From: Cellvibrionaceae bacterium AOL6
GTDB taxonomy: Bacteria; Pseudomonadota; Gammaproteobacteria; Pseudomonadales; Cellvibrionaceae
DNA: 64,000 nt
NCBI GenBank assembly: GCA_003265435.1
Contig: NOXC01000002.1
Span: forward strand, 62,001-126,000
Direction: 5' to 3'
Below the pieces are notes generated by a model. That model searched no databases and was not told the DNA's origin. It saw nothing but the letters and a program-made list of their open reading frames with translations. This document shows positions 45,138 to 55,275 of the stretch, piece after piece. How positions within the stretch are numbered: position 1 is the stretch's first letter; every line of letters starts with the position of its first letter. Position numbers and translations under genes: made by a program.

Positions 45138-46334
45138 ATGAGTCTGGTCTTATTTAATCTTCATGACGTCGTTCTTCTGATCACCGCGTACCTGTGCCTC
45201 CTGTTCGCCCTACTTTGCCTAACCCGCAAAGCGCAGGGCCTCAGCAATGGCCTGCTATCGGCCTTTCTTTTGTGCCACGCGGCGATTCCGCTTGATCTCC
45301 TCGTCCAATTTGGTGATGCCGTTCGGCCACTGGCCATCGAGCACATGCGCGACGCGTTCTACGTGTTTGGTATCGCCTACTGGCTAGAGGCACCGCTGCT
45401 TCTGTTGTATACACGCAGCCTGCTCTACCGCGACCCGCATTTGCAGAAACGCGATGCGCTTTTTTTCTTGCCGGCGCTGGCCTATCTGTTTACGTTGGTG
45501 CCGTTCTTTATGCTGACGGATACGGAGCAGGTGCACATGCTTCAGCACAGCTCTGTCTACGATTCGAGCCTGAATGAGCGAATCGTCGTCTATGTTCGCG
45601 ACACGATCCGACTGGGGTTCGGCTTGGCCTGTGTGATGGAAATCCAGCACTACCGCACACGTATCCGCAGTCAGCTGTCCAATATCGACGCGCTTGATTT
45701 TTCCTGGCTGCGCACACTGGTGATCGGTTTCGTAGCGCTTTTGATCTGGCAGATGCTGGTCGTGCTCGGTATCGAACTGAACATCGGGTTTGCATTACCC
45801 GTTGACTTCAGCACCATGGGACTGATCGGCAATTACGCCACTTTGGCACTGGTCAGCCTGTTGATTTTTTTCAGTTTGAGTCACTCCAGCGTCGTCGCGA
45901 AAGTGAGCAGGAAAGAGGACTTAGCTGATGGACAAGACACTTCAGATCAGGACACAGCCAATCAAGCCGCGCCAAAACCGCCCGAATTCGACAGCCGAGA
46001 TATCGCCCGTTTGAGCCTGCATATGGCAGAGCAAAAACCTTATCTGCAAGCCAACCTCACTATCGATGAACTCGCCGGCCAACTCAATTGGTCTTCACGT
46101 ATGTTGTCGCAGATCATTAACCGACATTTTGAATGTAATTTTTTTGAGTTTGTGAATCGACATCGTATTGAAGAAGCCAAACACCTTTTGGTGTTAGATG
46201 ATGTTAAACGTAGCGTACTCGAGGTAATGTACGCGAGTGGATTCAACAGCAAAGCGACATTTAACACATTCTTTAAAAAACAGACTGCAATGACGCCCAG
46301 CGAATATCGCGCCAAACACCCGCGCGAGAAATGA
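45138..46334 (+). CDS. AraC-family regulator with N-terminal membrane domain
   Basis: About 398 residues. The first 230 contain seven hydrophobic segments (for example VVLLITAYLCLLFALLCL and TLALVSLLIFFSL), followed by an acidic linker and a C-terminal AraC DNA-binding domain with two helix-turn-helix units (TIDELAGQLNWSSRMLSQIINRHF; SVLEVMYASGFNSKATFNTFFKKQTAMTPSEYR). Membrane-tethered AraC regulators of this shape are common in marine gammaproteobacteria, often near polysaccharide genes. The start is taken at ATG 45138 with GAGG 11 bp upstream; a GTG at 45102 is possible. It is convergent with dsbD, next to the redox/polysaccharide locus, so it may control it, but nothing shows this. Confidence 0.86.
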   Translation: MSLVLFNLHDVVLLITAYLCLLFALLCLTRKAQGLSNGLLSAFLLCHAAIPLDLLVQFGDAVRPLAIEHMRDAFYVFGIAYWLEAPLLLLYTRSLLYRDPHLQKRDALFFLPALAYLFTLVPFFMLTDTEQVHMLQHSSVYDSSLNERIVVYVRDTIRLGFGLACVMEIQHYRTRIRSQLSNIDALDFSWLRTLVIGFVALLIWQMLVVLGIELNIGFALPVDFSTMGLIGNYATLALVSLLIFFSLSHSSVVAKVSRKEDLADGQDTSDQDTANQAAPKPPEFDSRDIARLSLHMAEQKPYLQANLTIDELAGQLNWSSRMLSQIINRHFECNFFEFVNRHRIEEAKHLLVLDDVKRSVLEVMYASGFNSKATFNTFFKKQTAMTPSEYRAKHPREK

Positions 46335-46360
46335 AAAAGCCCAACCGAGGGGCTGGGCTT
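46334..46360 (-). terminator. Intrinsic terminator of dsbD
   Basis: On the minus strand AAGCCCA pairs with TGGGCTT (plus CC/GG inside), followed by TTTTT, 11 bp after the dsbD stop. It overlaps the end of the convergent AraC-type gene and probably serves both. Confidence 0.82.
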
Positions 46361-46370
46361 CCAGTACTGG

Positions 46371-48112
46371 CTATTGAATAGATTCCCGCATCGCTTCCAG
46401 CACGATATCCTCAGTTAGTATCTGAGGGAGTAGTTTCGGCTCCACATTCGGATCCTCAGAATAGACAACATACAAGGGGACACCGTTTCGGCCGAAGCTT
46501 TCAAGATACTTCGTGATCTTGGGGTCACTCTTGGTCCAGTCTCCTTTTACCATCGCGATATTGTTTTCACGCGCAAAATTCTGGACAGCCTCTCTATTGA
46601 TTGCCACAGCCTCATTGGCTTTACAAGTAATACACCAATCAGCTGTTAAATCCACAAACACCGCTCTTTTTTCCGCTCTGAATTGCTCGAGAACCTCCTC
46701 TGAAAACGCAGTCCAGATGGAGCTCTCTTCACTTGCCGGCTGATCTACTTTAGCAACCACTAACACCGCTACGAATAGCGCTGCAGATGCGACAGCGCGG
46801 TTAGTCCAACGCACCAAGGATGAGCTTGCTCCCCCTTTCAAGACCCAAATCGCAAACGTCAGAGCAATACTGCCGGCTACTACATAAGCCGCCACCTTGG
46901 CACTGGTTTGACTACCGAGGACACCAAGCAGCCAAGCACTAGTTAGGAACATTGGGAAAGACAATAACTGTTTAAGTCTTTCCATCCATAAGCCCGGGCG
47001 AGGCATCTTATTTGCAATCCCAGGGATATAACACAGCAAGAGATAAGGTGCCGCCAAGCCTAAACCAAGGAAAGCGAAAACAAGCAAGGCAGTAACAGCG
47101 CTTTGTGTCACTGCGAAACCAACGGCAGATGCCATGAAAGGCGCGGTACAAGGGCTCGCTACCACCGCAGCCAATACTCCCGTGAAAAACGATGCTGATA
47201 CACTATTCCCCTGCGTCAGATTCTGCCCCACTCCCATGAAGCTTGTACCCATTTCGAAAAAACCAGCCAGATTCAATCCTAGCAATACAAACAGGTATAC
47301 CAATCCTGCGACAAATATCGGTTGCTGCAGCTGAAAGCCCCAACCCAACGACTCACCCGTTGATTTCGCAACGATAATAATGATCGCGACCAACAGAAAC
47401 GAGAGCACAATCCCTGCAGTGTAAGCCCAACCATTTCGATGATGTGTTTTGGCATCCCCATGGGCGAGTGAAAGCGCCTTGAGAGAAAGAACAGGGAACA
47501 CGCAAGGCATAAGGTTTAAAATGAATCCGCCGATTAACGCACCTATTAGCATATAAGGAAGAAAGACCGCCTGTGCGCTTTGATCGCTCGGTTGTTCCGC
47601 ACCATCATCGCTTTGAGAGGACAGCGCTTTAAAGGTCTCCTGAGTGAGCCCGATAACGCTACCATTCTGAATACTAAAATACTCGGTCCTAGGCGGGTAA
47701 CAAAGGCCCGCATCAGCACACCCCTGAAATTTCACACTGAATTGGTAAGGCCCTGGTTCAGCTGGTAGCAATGCACCTACCTCCAGCGAGTCATAATGCA
47801 CTTCGAGCTCTTCACCAAAATTTTCATCGTACTTAATTTTCCTTTTGGTACGTTTAATGTAACCGGTAAACGTTCACCCTCTTTCCAAACCTGAACTCGT
47901 ACTTTATTAGTATATAAGTAGTAGTTTTCAGCAATATCCCAACTAAGAATTAATTGGTTGTTTTCGACATTGGTTGACAATGGGTACGCTTCTTCAACGC
48001 TTAAAAACTTAGATTCTTCAGCTGACGCTGAAAAACTTGCGAAAAGAACTATCACTGCACTGCAAACCGCTAGCGCAAAACTCATTACATTTTTAATACT
48101 TCCATGAAACAT
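46371..48112 (-). pseudogene. dsbD: Thiol:disulfide interchange protein DsbD, frameshifted by one base
   Basis: Transfers electrons from cytoplasmic thioredoxin to periplasmic thiol proteins, needed for cytochrome c maturation and disulfide repair. Signal peptide at the N-terminus, then DsbD-alpha with the Cys pair in GCADAGLCYPP, eight membrane helices with CVFPVLSLKALSLAHG and ASPCTAPF cysteines, and a thioredoxin-like C-terminal domain with CITC (DLTADWCITCKANE). Near 47841 the reading frame is lost: one A is missing from a run of four, and restoring it joins VPKGK to IKYDENFGEELEVHYDS. About 580 residues when repaired, as in E. coli (565). Likely a sequencing error. Neighbouring tlpA and cytochrome genes fit its role. 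Confidence 0.88.
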
Positions 48113-48422
48113 CTCACTGCTTCCCCCAGAATGTTAACGGCCGTGCGATTATAATTAAGTCACCTCCGATGGAATGTGATTGAGTCGCCCATTTGATTCA
48201 TCCCCCACACATTTTGTTAACAATGTAATGTACTGGCTCGCTTCACTGACTGAATCACAGCCTTTTATAAGCCCCCCAAAAAACAAAATATTTAAAAAGA
48301 GGATTCTTTTTAGTGAAGCTATGTGGAAAGTGAATCGAGTTCACATCATATTGCTCCCCGAACCCATAACATAGCGTCTATCAAAATATCGATTCAAACC
48401 ATTTGAATTTGAGGACGAACGG
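48113..48422. promoter_or_regulatory. Divergent intergenic region between dsbD and the GH5-cytochrome gene
   Basis: 310 bp, visibly AT-rich, with no convincing gene; it must hold promoters for both flanking genes. A 15-bp palindrome GTGAA-TCGAG-TTCAC (48330-48344) lies 79 bp before the GH5-cytochrome start and could be an operator. No -10/-35 pair is clear enough to name. Confidence 0.4.
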
Positions 48423-51400
48423 GTGACCAGGACAATGAAATCGCGCATCGCTATGATGATCGGTAGCGCAGTGCTCGTGGCAGCATGTGGCGGCGGGCCG
48501 GAAGTGGAGAGCAATGTAACAACACCCCCAACCGGCGGCGGCAACGGCGGCGGATCAGGGAACCAGAATTTAGCTCCCACCGCTGACTTTAACTACACAA
48601 TCGAGAATGATGTGCTGGTGCTCGATGCATCCGCATCCAGCGACCCCAATAATGATACGCTCACCTACCTGTGGGAAGTGTTTGGCGTAACCCGCACCAC
48701 AGAAAAAATTGAAGTCCAGTACGATCCCAATTTTGAGTACAACATTACCCTCACAGTGAGTGATGCAGAGCTAACAAATAGTGTTACTAAATCGATAAAT
48801 GGTAGCGCGATCAACGGTAAAGCCCTGTATGAAGACATGAATCTTGCCTGCGTAGCTTGCCACGGCAATGATGGACAATCCCCCGCGTCGAAAGCAATCA
48901 ACCCGAATCGCGACTTCTATTTTCATAGTAGCGAACCGGACATGCCCTACTCACTTGAAGACTACCTTGTTAAATGGATGCCTGTTGGTGGAGAGAGCGC
49001 TTGTGGCTCAACCTGCGCTGAGAACATCGCCGACTATATTCGCACCTGGGTGATTACACCCACAACACCCGCACCGACACCGACTCCAACACCGGCGACC
49101 CCGACACCGACCCCAGAACCTGGCACGCCAACCCCAACACCTGAACCAGGCACACCTACTCCGTCACCAAGCCCTAGCGCCACACCGGGCACACCCAATC
49201 CCACGCCTACCCCAACCTCACCGACTCAGGGGGACGCCACGCGCGGTAAAACCCTTTACGAAGACGCAACACTTGCGTGCGCGACATGTCACGGCGAAAC
49301 AGGTCAACCTGCCGTCAATATTTTTCCCGCGATTGACCCGGCAAAAACAGTCTATAGATTCAACGGCACAGGAGCTGACCAAAACTTAATTGAATACATT
49401 GAACAGTGGATGCCGACGTCGACTCCCGGCGCCTGTAACTTGCAATGTTCCGCCGATATTGCCGCGTACATTGCGACTTGGCCCGGGGCTCCTGCGCCTA
49501 CGCCGAGTACCGAACCGACACCTGAACCTACTCCCACCTCCACGCCTACGCCCGACCCAGAAGGTTCTGTGCCAGCCATTAGCGTATCGGGCAACAAGGT
49601 GCTGTTCGGCGGTGAAGAAAAAGCCCTTGCAGGTTACAGCCTTTTTTGGAGTAACACCGGCTGGGAAGGGGCGCCGTTTTACAACGCTGCGACGGTTAAG
49701 GCCATCAAAGACGAGCTGGATGGACACATTGTACGCGCCGCTATGGGCGTCGAAGAAAACGGTGGATACCTCAGCGACGCAAGCAATAAGGAGCGCCTTA
49801 AAACGGTCGTAGACGCTGCTATCGCCAATGATATGTATGTGATCATCGACTGGCACACCCATCATGCTGAAGATTATAAAGACGAAGCCATCGCGTTTTT
49901 CAAAGAAATGGCAACGACCTATGGCGAGTTCGACAATGTTATTTATGAAATTTATAACGAACCGCTCAATGTCAGCTGGTCGAATGTAATCAAACCCTAT
50001 GCCGTTGACGTGATTGGTGAGATTCGGCAAATAGACCCTGATAATTTGATTATTGTCGGCACCCCGAACTGGTCTCAAGACGTCGATGTCGCATCTACTG
50101 ATCCGATTACCGGTTATAGCAATATTGCTTATACGGTACATTTCTACGCAGACACCCACAAACAGTCCTACCGCGACAAAGTGGAAACAGCCTTAGCCAA
50201 TGGGATCGCGATTGTAGCGACAGAATGGGGGACCGTAGCGGCCAGCGGAGCCGGTTCAGTTAATGAGACAGAAACGCTCGCGTGGATGGATTTATTTGAA
50301 CAACACAACATCACTCACTTAAATTGGGCCGTCAACGACAAAGATGAAGGTTCAGCGTTATTGCGCCCCGGCGCGTCGACACAGGGGGGCTGGGACGATA
50401 CCGACCTCACTGCTTCTGGACTGCTGGTTAGAGACATTGCTTTGACCTGGTCTGGGAACCTGCCTGTTCCAACTCCGACTCCGACTGGCAACCCCATTCC
50501 GACCCCAACACCCACAATCGATCCGGTGCCCACTCCGACACCCGTACCAACGGTGGCGCCCACGCCGGTGCCCACTCCCAGCACACCCACACCAGGCAAC
50601 GGGGATCCAGTAACCGGAAAAAGCTTGTATGAATCGGCGAGCATGGGGTGCGCAAACTGTCATGGAGATGATGGCCAATCGACCACGTTCGCTGTCATTG
50701 ATCCGACCAAGGTCAGTTTTACCCCGAGCTCGGGCCCGGGTGCAGGCACGTATCTGTCTCTTGAAGCCTATATCGAAGCCTATATGCCTGCACCAGGCAC
50801 CTGCGATGCGGAATGCTCCGCCAATATAGCGGCGTACATTCGCTCGTGGGCAGCAACCACCCCCGTCGTTGACTGTGACGCTGGCGGTATCAATTACGGA
50901 AGGCGTCAGATGAAGCTGTTAACGCAGTCTGAATATGAAAACAGTGTATTCGACCTGCTCGGCTTTAGTGTTGATGCTTCCACTGCGGGTATTCCAAGTG
51001 ATACCGAAGTAGAAAGCTTCTCGAATCACACTTTGACTCCTGTGACTCAGGATTTCATGGATGCGTACGTCGCCGTAGCAGAGGCCGCTGCAGAGCATGC
51101 AGCAAGCAACAATTTTGCCGCTGTCGCGGATTGTAGCAGCCTTTCAAATGCCGAGTGTGCTGACGCTTTTGTTTCGGGCTTCGCGAAAAAGGCTTACCGA
51201 CGCCCATTGACACAAGCGGAGACCGAGCGATATCAAGCGCTGTTTGATGGGAGCTTAAGTGAGGGCAGTAATGAACAAGGCCTAAAACTTGCCATCCGCG
51301 CTGCACTGAGCTCACCGTACTTTCTTTACCGCTCAGAAATGGGCGAAAAAGTTTCCGATATTATCGACCGCATTGAAAATGGTGAACCTGTTTATCGTCC

Positions 51401-52961
51401 GGGCACTACCAGCTTGACACTCTCGGGCACACAGGTAGGCGCAAGTTCGGACGATGAAGCGGCAACAATTGCGCTTTACGGATATCACGACATTGGCGCG
51501 GTCACCTATAACTTTACGGGCAGCGATCTTGTGACCATTCGCGCAAGCGGGACCTTGGGTGCAGGACAAAATAGCGAACCGGATGCCTGGCCTACGATGG
51601 AACTGTTAATTAGCCACGATTCCATGGGGACCCCCATTCTCGTGAACAGTGACACCGAAAAGAACTACTCCTTCCTCGTGACAGGACTTCAGGGCACTCA
51701 TACCTTGCAAATACGTAACCTTAAGCCTGAAGATGCTGGGCATAGTAATAACCGAAATCTATACGTAAGCAGTGTTAGCTTTGCTGACGCGGTTGAAGTT
51801 GTGCCTGAACGGCCAGACCCCGCTTTGGAAATGGACGCCTATGTCCTGACGCCATACGAAATGGCCACGTTCCTTGCCTTCACCTATACCGGTTCTACCC
51901 CCGATGATGCCCTTCTCTCAGCGGCGGAAAATGGTGAACTCAGTACGGATGCTCAAATTCAGTCACAGATTTTACGCCTACTCAGTACTGAAAAGGCGCG
52001 AGCACATTTCGGCGAATTTGCGGCACAATGGCTGCATGCGGACGACGTACTGTCTGCCACTAAGGATGCCGCTCTCTTCCCGGATTTTACACCCGAAGTT
52101 CGTGCAGCGATGGCTCAAGAGGTACGCGAGATTTTTAAGCACGTCATGTTTGACGACACTCAGCCAGTGAGCAACTTATACTCAAACTTCAGCTTTATGA
52201 ACAATGTTTTAGCTGACTTCTACGGCGTAAGTGGCCCCAGCGGCGCCAGTTTCCAAAAAGTGGAAAACCTAGTGGAGCGCGGCGGTATACTGACCAGCGG
52301 AGCTTTCATGGCAGGCTTTGCCCATGCCGATGAGACCTCTCCTATTATCCGAGCTGTACGAGCTCGAGAAGAGTTGCTGTGTCAGAAAGTTCCCCCGATG
52401 CCTACCGACTTGGAGGCCGACCGCAATATCGCTCAGGAAGCACTAGATGCGCATCTGGAAGCGAATGGCGGCGTGATTTCAAACCGGGATAATTACCGTA
52501 TTCTTACCGCACAACCTGCGTGCGCAGGATGCCATGATGAAATCATTAATCCCCATGGTTTTGGCATGGAAGACTTTGATGCAGTAGGGCTTGTTCGCTC
52601 AATGGATGCAAATGGCCTCGCGATCAATTCTCAAGGCGCGCTGCACGGCACACACACCTTGAACGATGGGGATGTCAGAACATTTAACGGAGCGCGAGAA
52701 TTCTCGGATCTTCTGCAGAGCCTACCTGCCACTCAAGACTGCTTTACAGAGAAAAGCTTCCGTTTTGTTATGGGCATAGGTCACGAGGAGTTTGACAGCG
52801 TAGCGATTGACTCGCCCCAACTAACTGCCGACGAAAAAGCAGGCTACAGCTGTACTTTAGACGCTATGAACAGCGCAATGAGCGCAAACAACAACAATGC
52901 GCGATCAACTTTCATGTCACTTGGCTTACGTGACATTGTCCGCTACAGAAAACAACGTTGA
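48423..52961 (+). CDS. Lipoprotein fusing GH5 cellulase, three cytochrome c domains and DUF1592-type module
   Basis: A 1,512-residue surface or periplasmic lipoprotein (lipobox VAAC, Cys22). Order: PKD-like domain (about 50-125); cytochrome domain 1 (CVACH, Cys143); Pro-Thr linker; cytochrome domain 2 (CATCH, Cys286); linker; GH5 domain (about 383-680) with acid/base Glu513 in YEIYNEP and nucleophile Glu601 in VATEWGT; linker; cytochrome domain 3 (CANCH, Cys743); DUF1587 (about 825-890); DUF1595 (about 900-975); a carbohydrate-binding-like beta domain (about 985-1125); DUF1592; DUF1588 with CAGCH; DUF1585. All GH5 and haem residues are present. The GTG at 48423 has GAGG upstream; ATG 48435 is an alternative. 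It is followed by a DUF1552 gene 19 bp later. The fusion suggests endoglucanase linked to electron transfer; the electron-transfer role is inferred. Confidence 0.85.
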   Translation: MTRTMKSRIAMMIGSAVLVAACGGGPEVESNVTTPPTGGGNGGGSGNQNLAPTADFNYTIENDVLVLDASASSDPNNDTLTYLWEVFGVTRTTEKIEVQYDPNFEYNITLTVSDAELTNSVTKSINGSAINGKALYEDMNLACVACHGNDGQSPASKAINPNRDFYFHSSEPDMPYSLEDYLVKWMPVGGESACGSTCAENIADYIRTWVITPTTPAPTPTPTPATPTPTPEPGTPTPTPEPGTPTPSPSPSATPGTPNPTPTPTSPTQGDATRGKTLYEDATLACATCHGETGQPAVNIFPAIDPAKTVYRFNGTGADQNLIEYIEQWMPTSTPGACNLQCSADIAAYIATWPGAPAPTPSTEPTPEPTPTSTPTPDPEGSVPAISVSGNKVLFGGEEKALAGYSLFWSNTGWEGAPFYNAATVKAIKDELDGHIVRAAMGVEENGGYLSDASNKERLKTVVDAAIANDMYVIIDWHTHHAEDYKDEAIAFFKEMATTYGEFDNVIYEIYNEPLNVSWSNVIKPYAVDVIGEIRQIDPDNLIIVGTPNWSQDVDVASTDPITGYSNIAYTVHFYADTHKQSYRDKVETALANGIAIVATEWGTVAASGAGSVNETETLAWMDLFEQHNITHLNWAVNDKDEGSALLRPGASTQGGWDDTDLTASGLLVRDIALTWSGNLPVPTPTPTGNPIPTPTPTIDPVPTPTPVPTVAPTPVPTPSTPTPGNGDPVTGKSLYESASMGCANCHGDDGQSTTFAVIDPTKVSFTPSSGPGAGTYLSLEAYIEAYMPAPGTCDAECSANIAAYIRSWAATTPVVDCDAGGINYGRRQMKLLTQSEYENSVFDLLGFSVDASTAGIPSDTEVESFSNHTLTPVTQDFMDAYVAVAEAAAEHAASNNFAAVADCSSLSNAECADAFVSGFAKKAYRRPLTQAETERYQALFDGSLSEGSNEQGLKLAIRAALSSPYFLYRSEMGEKVSDIIDRIENGEPVYRPGTTSLTLSGTQVGASSDDEAATIALYGYHDIGAVTYNFTGSDLVTIRASGTLGAGQNSEPDAWPTMELLISHDSMGTPILVNSDTEKNYSFLVTGLQGTHTLQIRNLKPEDAGHSNNRNLYVSSVSFADAVEVVPERPDPALEMDAYVLTPYEMATFLAFTYTGSTPDDALLSAAENGELSTDAQIQSQILRLLSTEKARAHFGEFAAQWLHADDVLSATKDAALFPDFTPEVRAAMAQEVREIFKHVMFDDTQPVSNLYSNFSFMNNVLADFYGVSGPSGASFQKVENLVERGGILTSGAFMAGFAHADETSPIIRAVRAREELLCQKVPPMPTDLEADRNIAQEALDAHLEANGGVISNRDNYRILTAQPACAGCHDEIINPHGFGMEDFDAVGLVRSMDANGLAINSQGALHGTHTLNDGDVRTFNGAREFSDLLQSLPATQDCFTEKSFRFVMGIGHEEFDSVAIDSPQLTADEKAGYSCTLDAMNSAMSANNNNARSTFMSLGLRDIVRYRKQR

Positions 52962-52980
52962 GCGAGCAGAGGGACTTCAA

Positions 52981-54261
52981 ATGAAACGCAGTAAAAATAT
53001 ACTTGATCTCAATCGCCGTAATTTTCTAAACGTTATTGGGAAAGCAGGCTTATCTGCAGGCTTTCTCAATGCATCCACGTTTGCCACAGGTATGATGTTA
53101 GGCCGAGCAGCGGAGGCGCAAACCGGGAATATTCGAAGAGTGGTGTGCGTATATATTCCTGACGGAGCACCAATTGACGGTACCAATATGTGGTTGCCAT
53201 CGGATAATTTGGTGATGGCGCCAACGACAGAACCGTTGAACTCAGTTAAAGACGAGTGTGTGTTTTTCAAAAACGCCTTGATCTCCGATGCTGACGGTGG
53301 CCCTTGTGGAGGCCATGGGAACACGAGTAAAGCATTCGGTGCTCAAGGGTACCGAAACAGTTACGACGTACTCCTCGAGCGCACCATTGGCGTCAACTCC
53401 CCCTTCCCTTCCCTCTTGTTTGGGGTTCAAAGCAATGGCCACGGAAGCGCAACCAAAAAAGACAACAGTGAAGTTGTTTACCAGGATAGCCCAAATGCGA
53501 TGTTCAATCGGATCTTCGGATCAAGCGTGAATATCAACCCAATCGGTATTCAAAGATCACAAAGTATCCTAGATATTCACCGGGAAGAACTCGCTGCTCT
53601 GAAAAACGTATTGGGCTCGGCCGAACTGACACGCCTTGATGAACATTTGACTTCTGTAGAAAAGATTAAAAACCGACTTGATCAACAAGCACAAAATGAA
53701 CTGGACCCAGCTTGCACCAACCCAGCATGGAATTTAGATGGCTTTGAATACAGTGCGGAAAATAAAACTCGCTTTACGAAGGAAGCTAATTTACAGGTCG
53801 ATACCGCAGTTCTAGCATTAAAGTGCAATTTGACGAATGTGGCCTCCATCATGTTCGGTAATCATCAGAGCGAGCATGCTATACCCGAGTTATCCTATAC
53901 GGCTGACTATCATCAGAGCATCCATGGCGGAAATGTAGAAACCTACACCATCACTCGCGCCTACCTATCCGAACGTCTCGCGTACCTCATCGAAGCATTG
54001 AAAAACACAACTGATGATATGGGAGAACCCTTGATCAATAGCACCCTGGTACTGCAATCCACAGACATGGGGGACGGAAATGCGCACGGATCTACAGATG
54101 CGCCCATCATGTTAGCTGGAGGTGGTTCCACTATACGTCGAGGGCAGGTGGTCACGTTAGATCGCCATACCAATATGTTTGATATCGCGACGGAAGCCTT
54201 GGGGTTGAGTGGCGTTATCGAAAACCTGGGGACCGGCCCGGTAACGGGCGTCATTGCATAA
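52981..54261 (+). CDS. DUF1552 protein, Tat-exported
   Basis: A 426-residue member of the DUF1552 family, found paired with DUF1592/DUF1588 cytochrome proteins in planctomycetes and proteobacteria; biochemical function unknown. A Tat motif (NRRNFLNVIGKAG) opens the protein, so it is exported folded. Typical segments are VCVYIPDGAPIDG, HGNTSKAF and LQSTDMGDGNAHGSTDAPIMLAGG. The ATG at 52981 has GAGGG 7 bp upstream; the frame is open 84 bp further but lacks support and overlaps the previous gene. It lies 19 bp after the GH5-cytochrome gene, in one operon. Confidence 0.88.
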   Translation: MKRSKNILDLNRRNFLNVIGKAGLSAGFLNASTFATGMMLGRAAEAQTGNIRRVVCVYIPDGAPIDGTNMWLPSDNLVMAPTTEPLNSVKDECVFFKNALISDADGGPCGGHGNTSKAFGAQGYRNSYDVLLERTIGVNSPFPSLLFGVQSNGHGSATKKDNSEVVYQDSPNAMFNRIFGSSVNINPIGIQRSQSILDIHREELAALKNVLGSAELTRLDEHLTSVEKIKNRLDQQAQNELDPACTNPAWNLDGFEYSAENKTRFTKEANLQVDTAVLALKCNLTNVASIMFGNHQSEHAIPELSYTADYHQSIHGGNVETYTITRAYLSERLAYLIEALKNTTDDMGEPLINSTLVLQSTDMGDGNAHGSTDAPIMLAGGGSTIRRGQVVTLDRHTNMFDIATEALGLSGVIENLGTGPVTGVIA

Positions 54262-54265
54262 ACCC

Positions 54266-54301
54266 TTCGGCAGCACTCGAATCGCTTCGAGTGCTGCCGA
54301 A
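54266..54301. terminator. Long hairpin between convergent DUF1552 and apbE genes
   Basis: Perfect 16-bp stem TTCGGCAGCACTCGAA / TTCGAGTGCTGCCGAA with a 4-base loop, 5 bp after the DUF1552 stop. It lacks a T-run but its strength and position suggest a bidirectional terminator. Confidence 0.7.
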
Positions 54302-54351
54302 TTGCCAAGCCAAGAGTACTTCCGCTATCCCACACCAAGCTAGATGAAACT

Positions 54352-55266
54352 TTAGACTAGCGTAATTGAGCCTGAGAGTTGCATAGACTGGTCAATAAGC
54401 AGATAGGGTAAGCCCGATGAACTTAACCAGGAAGGATCCTCCGAGCTAAGTAACAAAGTTAGAGTCGTAAATGAACCTGCGACAAGGCAAGTCTCCGCGA
54501 TCACCGAAGCAGAACAGTAGGCTAACTCCAAAGGCTGCCCGGTCTTCGGATTCAAAAGATGGCTATACCGAACACCATCCACAACCATGTAGCGCTCGTA
54601 ATCACCGCTTGTCGCTAATGCGCCTTGATAGAGGGCAACGGTAGCAATCGGCTCACCCATTCGCCGAGGATGCTGGATACCTACCTGCCATGGCTTCCCA
54701 TCAGGATGAGGCCCTATCGCGCGAATGTCCCCACCTAAATTCACTAGGCCGTGCTTAATTCCTTGCGATTCGGCCCTAACAGCACATAGATCCGTAGCAT
54801 ACTCTTTACCAAAGCCACCGAAATCTACCTCCATCCCAGAGACTTTTAGACTCACCCCTTGTTGCGTAAAACTGACGTTGTTCCAGTTCACTAGCGGAAG
54901 GATCGCTTCGATAGCACTCGAGGAGGGTAACCGGCCTTCTTTAAAGTTCCAAACGCGTCGAAGAACGCCCGAGCTCGCGTCGAACATGCCTCCGCTTTGA
55001 ATGAACATTTGATCGGCGTACTGCAGTAATCCGAAGGTTTCAGTATCTAGATCAACAGGGCAACAAGATCCCGATTGGGAGTTTATTTTAGATACAATAC
55101 TAGAGGAGAGGTAACGAGAATATTTTGCCTCTAAACGGCGGACTTCCGACTCAAGCTCGTCAAAAATAGCAGCCGCTGACTGTGAAGACGCACAATACAG
55201 TTTGAACTCGCAGGGGCCGCCCATCGCCGAAAAAGTATGGCAAAATAGTTGCAGCGCCCTGCTCAT
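54352..55266 (-). CDS. apbE: FAD:protein FMN transferase (ApbE family)
   Basis: Attaches FMN covalently to Ser/Thr of target proteins using FAD and magnesium. Family motifs: DFGGFGKEYATD, VNLGGDIRAIG, ATSGDYERY and HLLNPKTG (usual H-[IL]-DP-x-TG, with Asn for Asp). 304 residues. Unlike most bacterial ApbE proteins there is no signal peptide or lipobox: the N-terminus is MSRALQLFCHTFSAMGG, so it appears cytoplasmic unless the start is further upstream. It is the last gene of the tlpA-DUF4266-DUF3570-apbE operon, 9 bp after the DUF3570 gene. The flavin acceptor is not evident. Confidence 0.88.
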   Translation of the reverse strand: MSRALQLFCHTFSAMGGPCEFKLYCASSQSAAAIFDELESEVRRLEAKYSRYLSSSIVSKINSQSGSCCPVDLDTETFGLLQYADQMFIQSGGMFDASSGVLRRVWNFKEGRLPSSSAIEAILPLVNWNNVSFTQQGVSLKVSGMEVDFGGFGKEYATDLCAVRAESQGIKHGLVNLGGDIRAIGPHPDGKPWQVGIQHPRRMGEPIATVALYQGALATSGDYERYMVVDGVRYSHLLNPKTGQPLELAYCSASVIAETCLVAGSFTTLTLLLSSEDPSWLSSSGLPYLLIDQSMQLSGSITLV

Positions 55267-55275
55267 ACCAGCAGA

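Noticed and set aside
48180-48374. 64-codon plus-strand frame in the dsbD/GH5 gap
   Set aside because: AT-rich, no ribosome site and no recognisable feature; it occupies a divergent promoter region.
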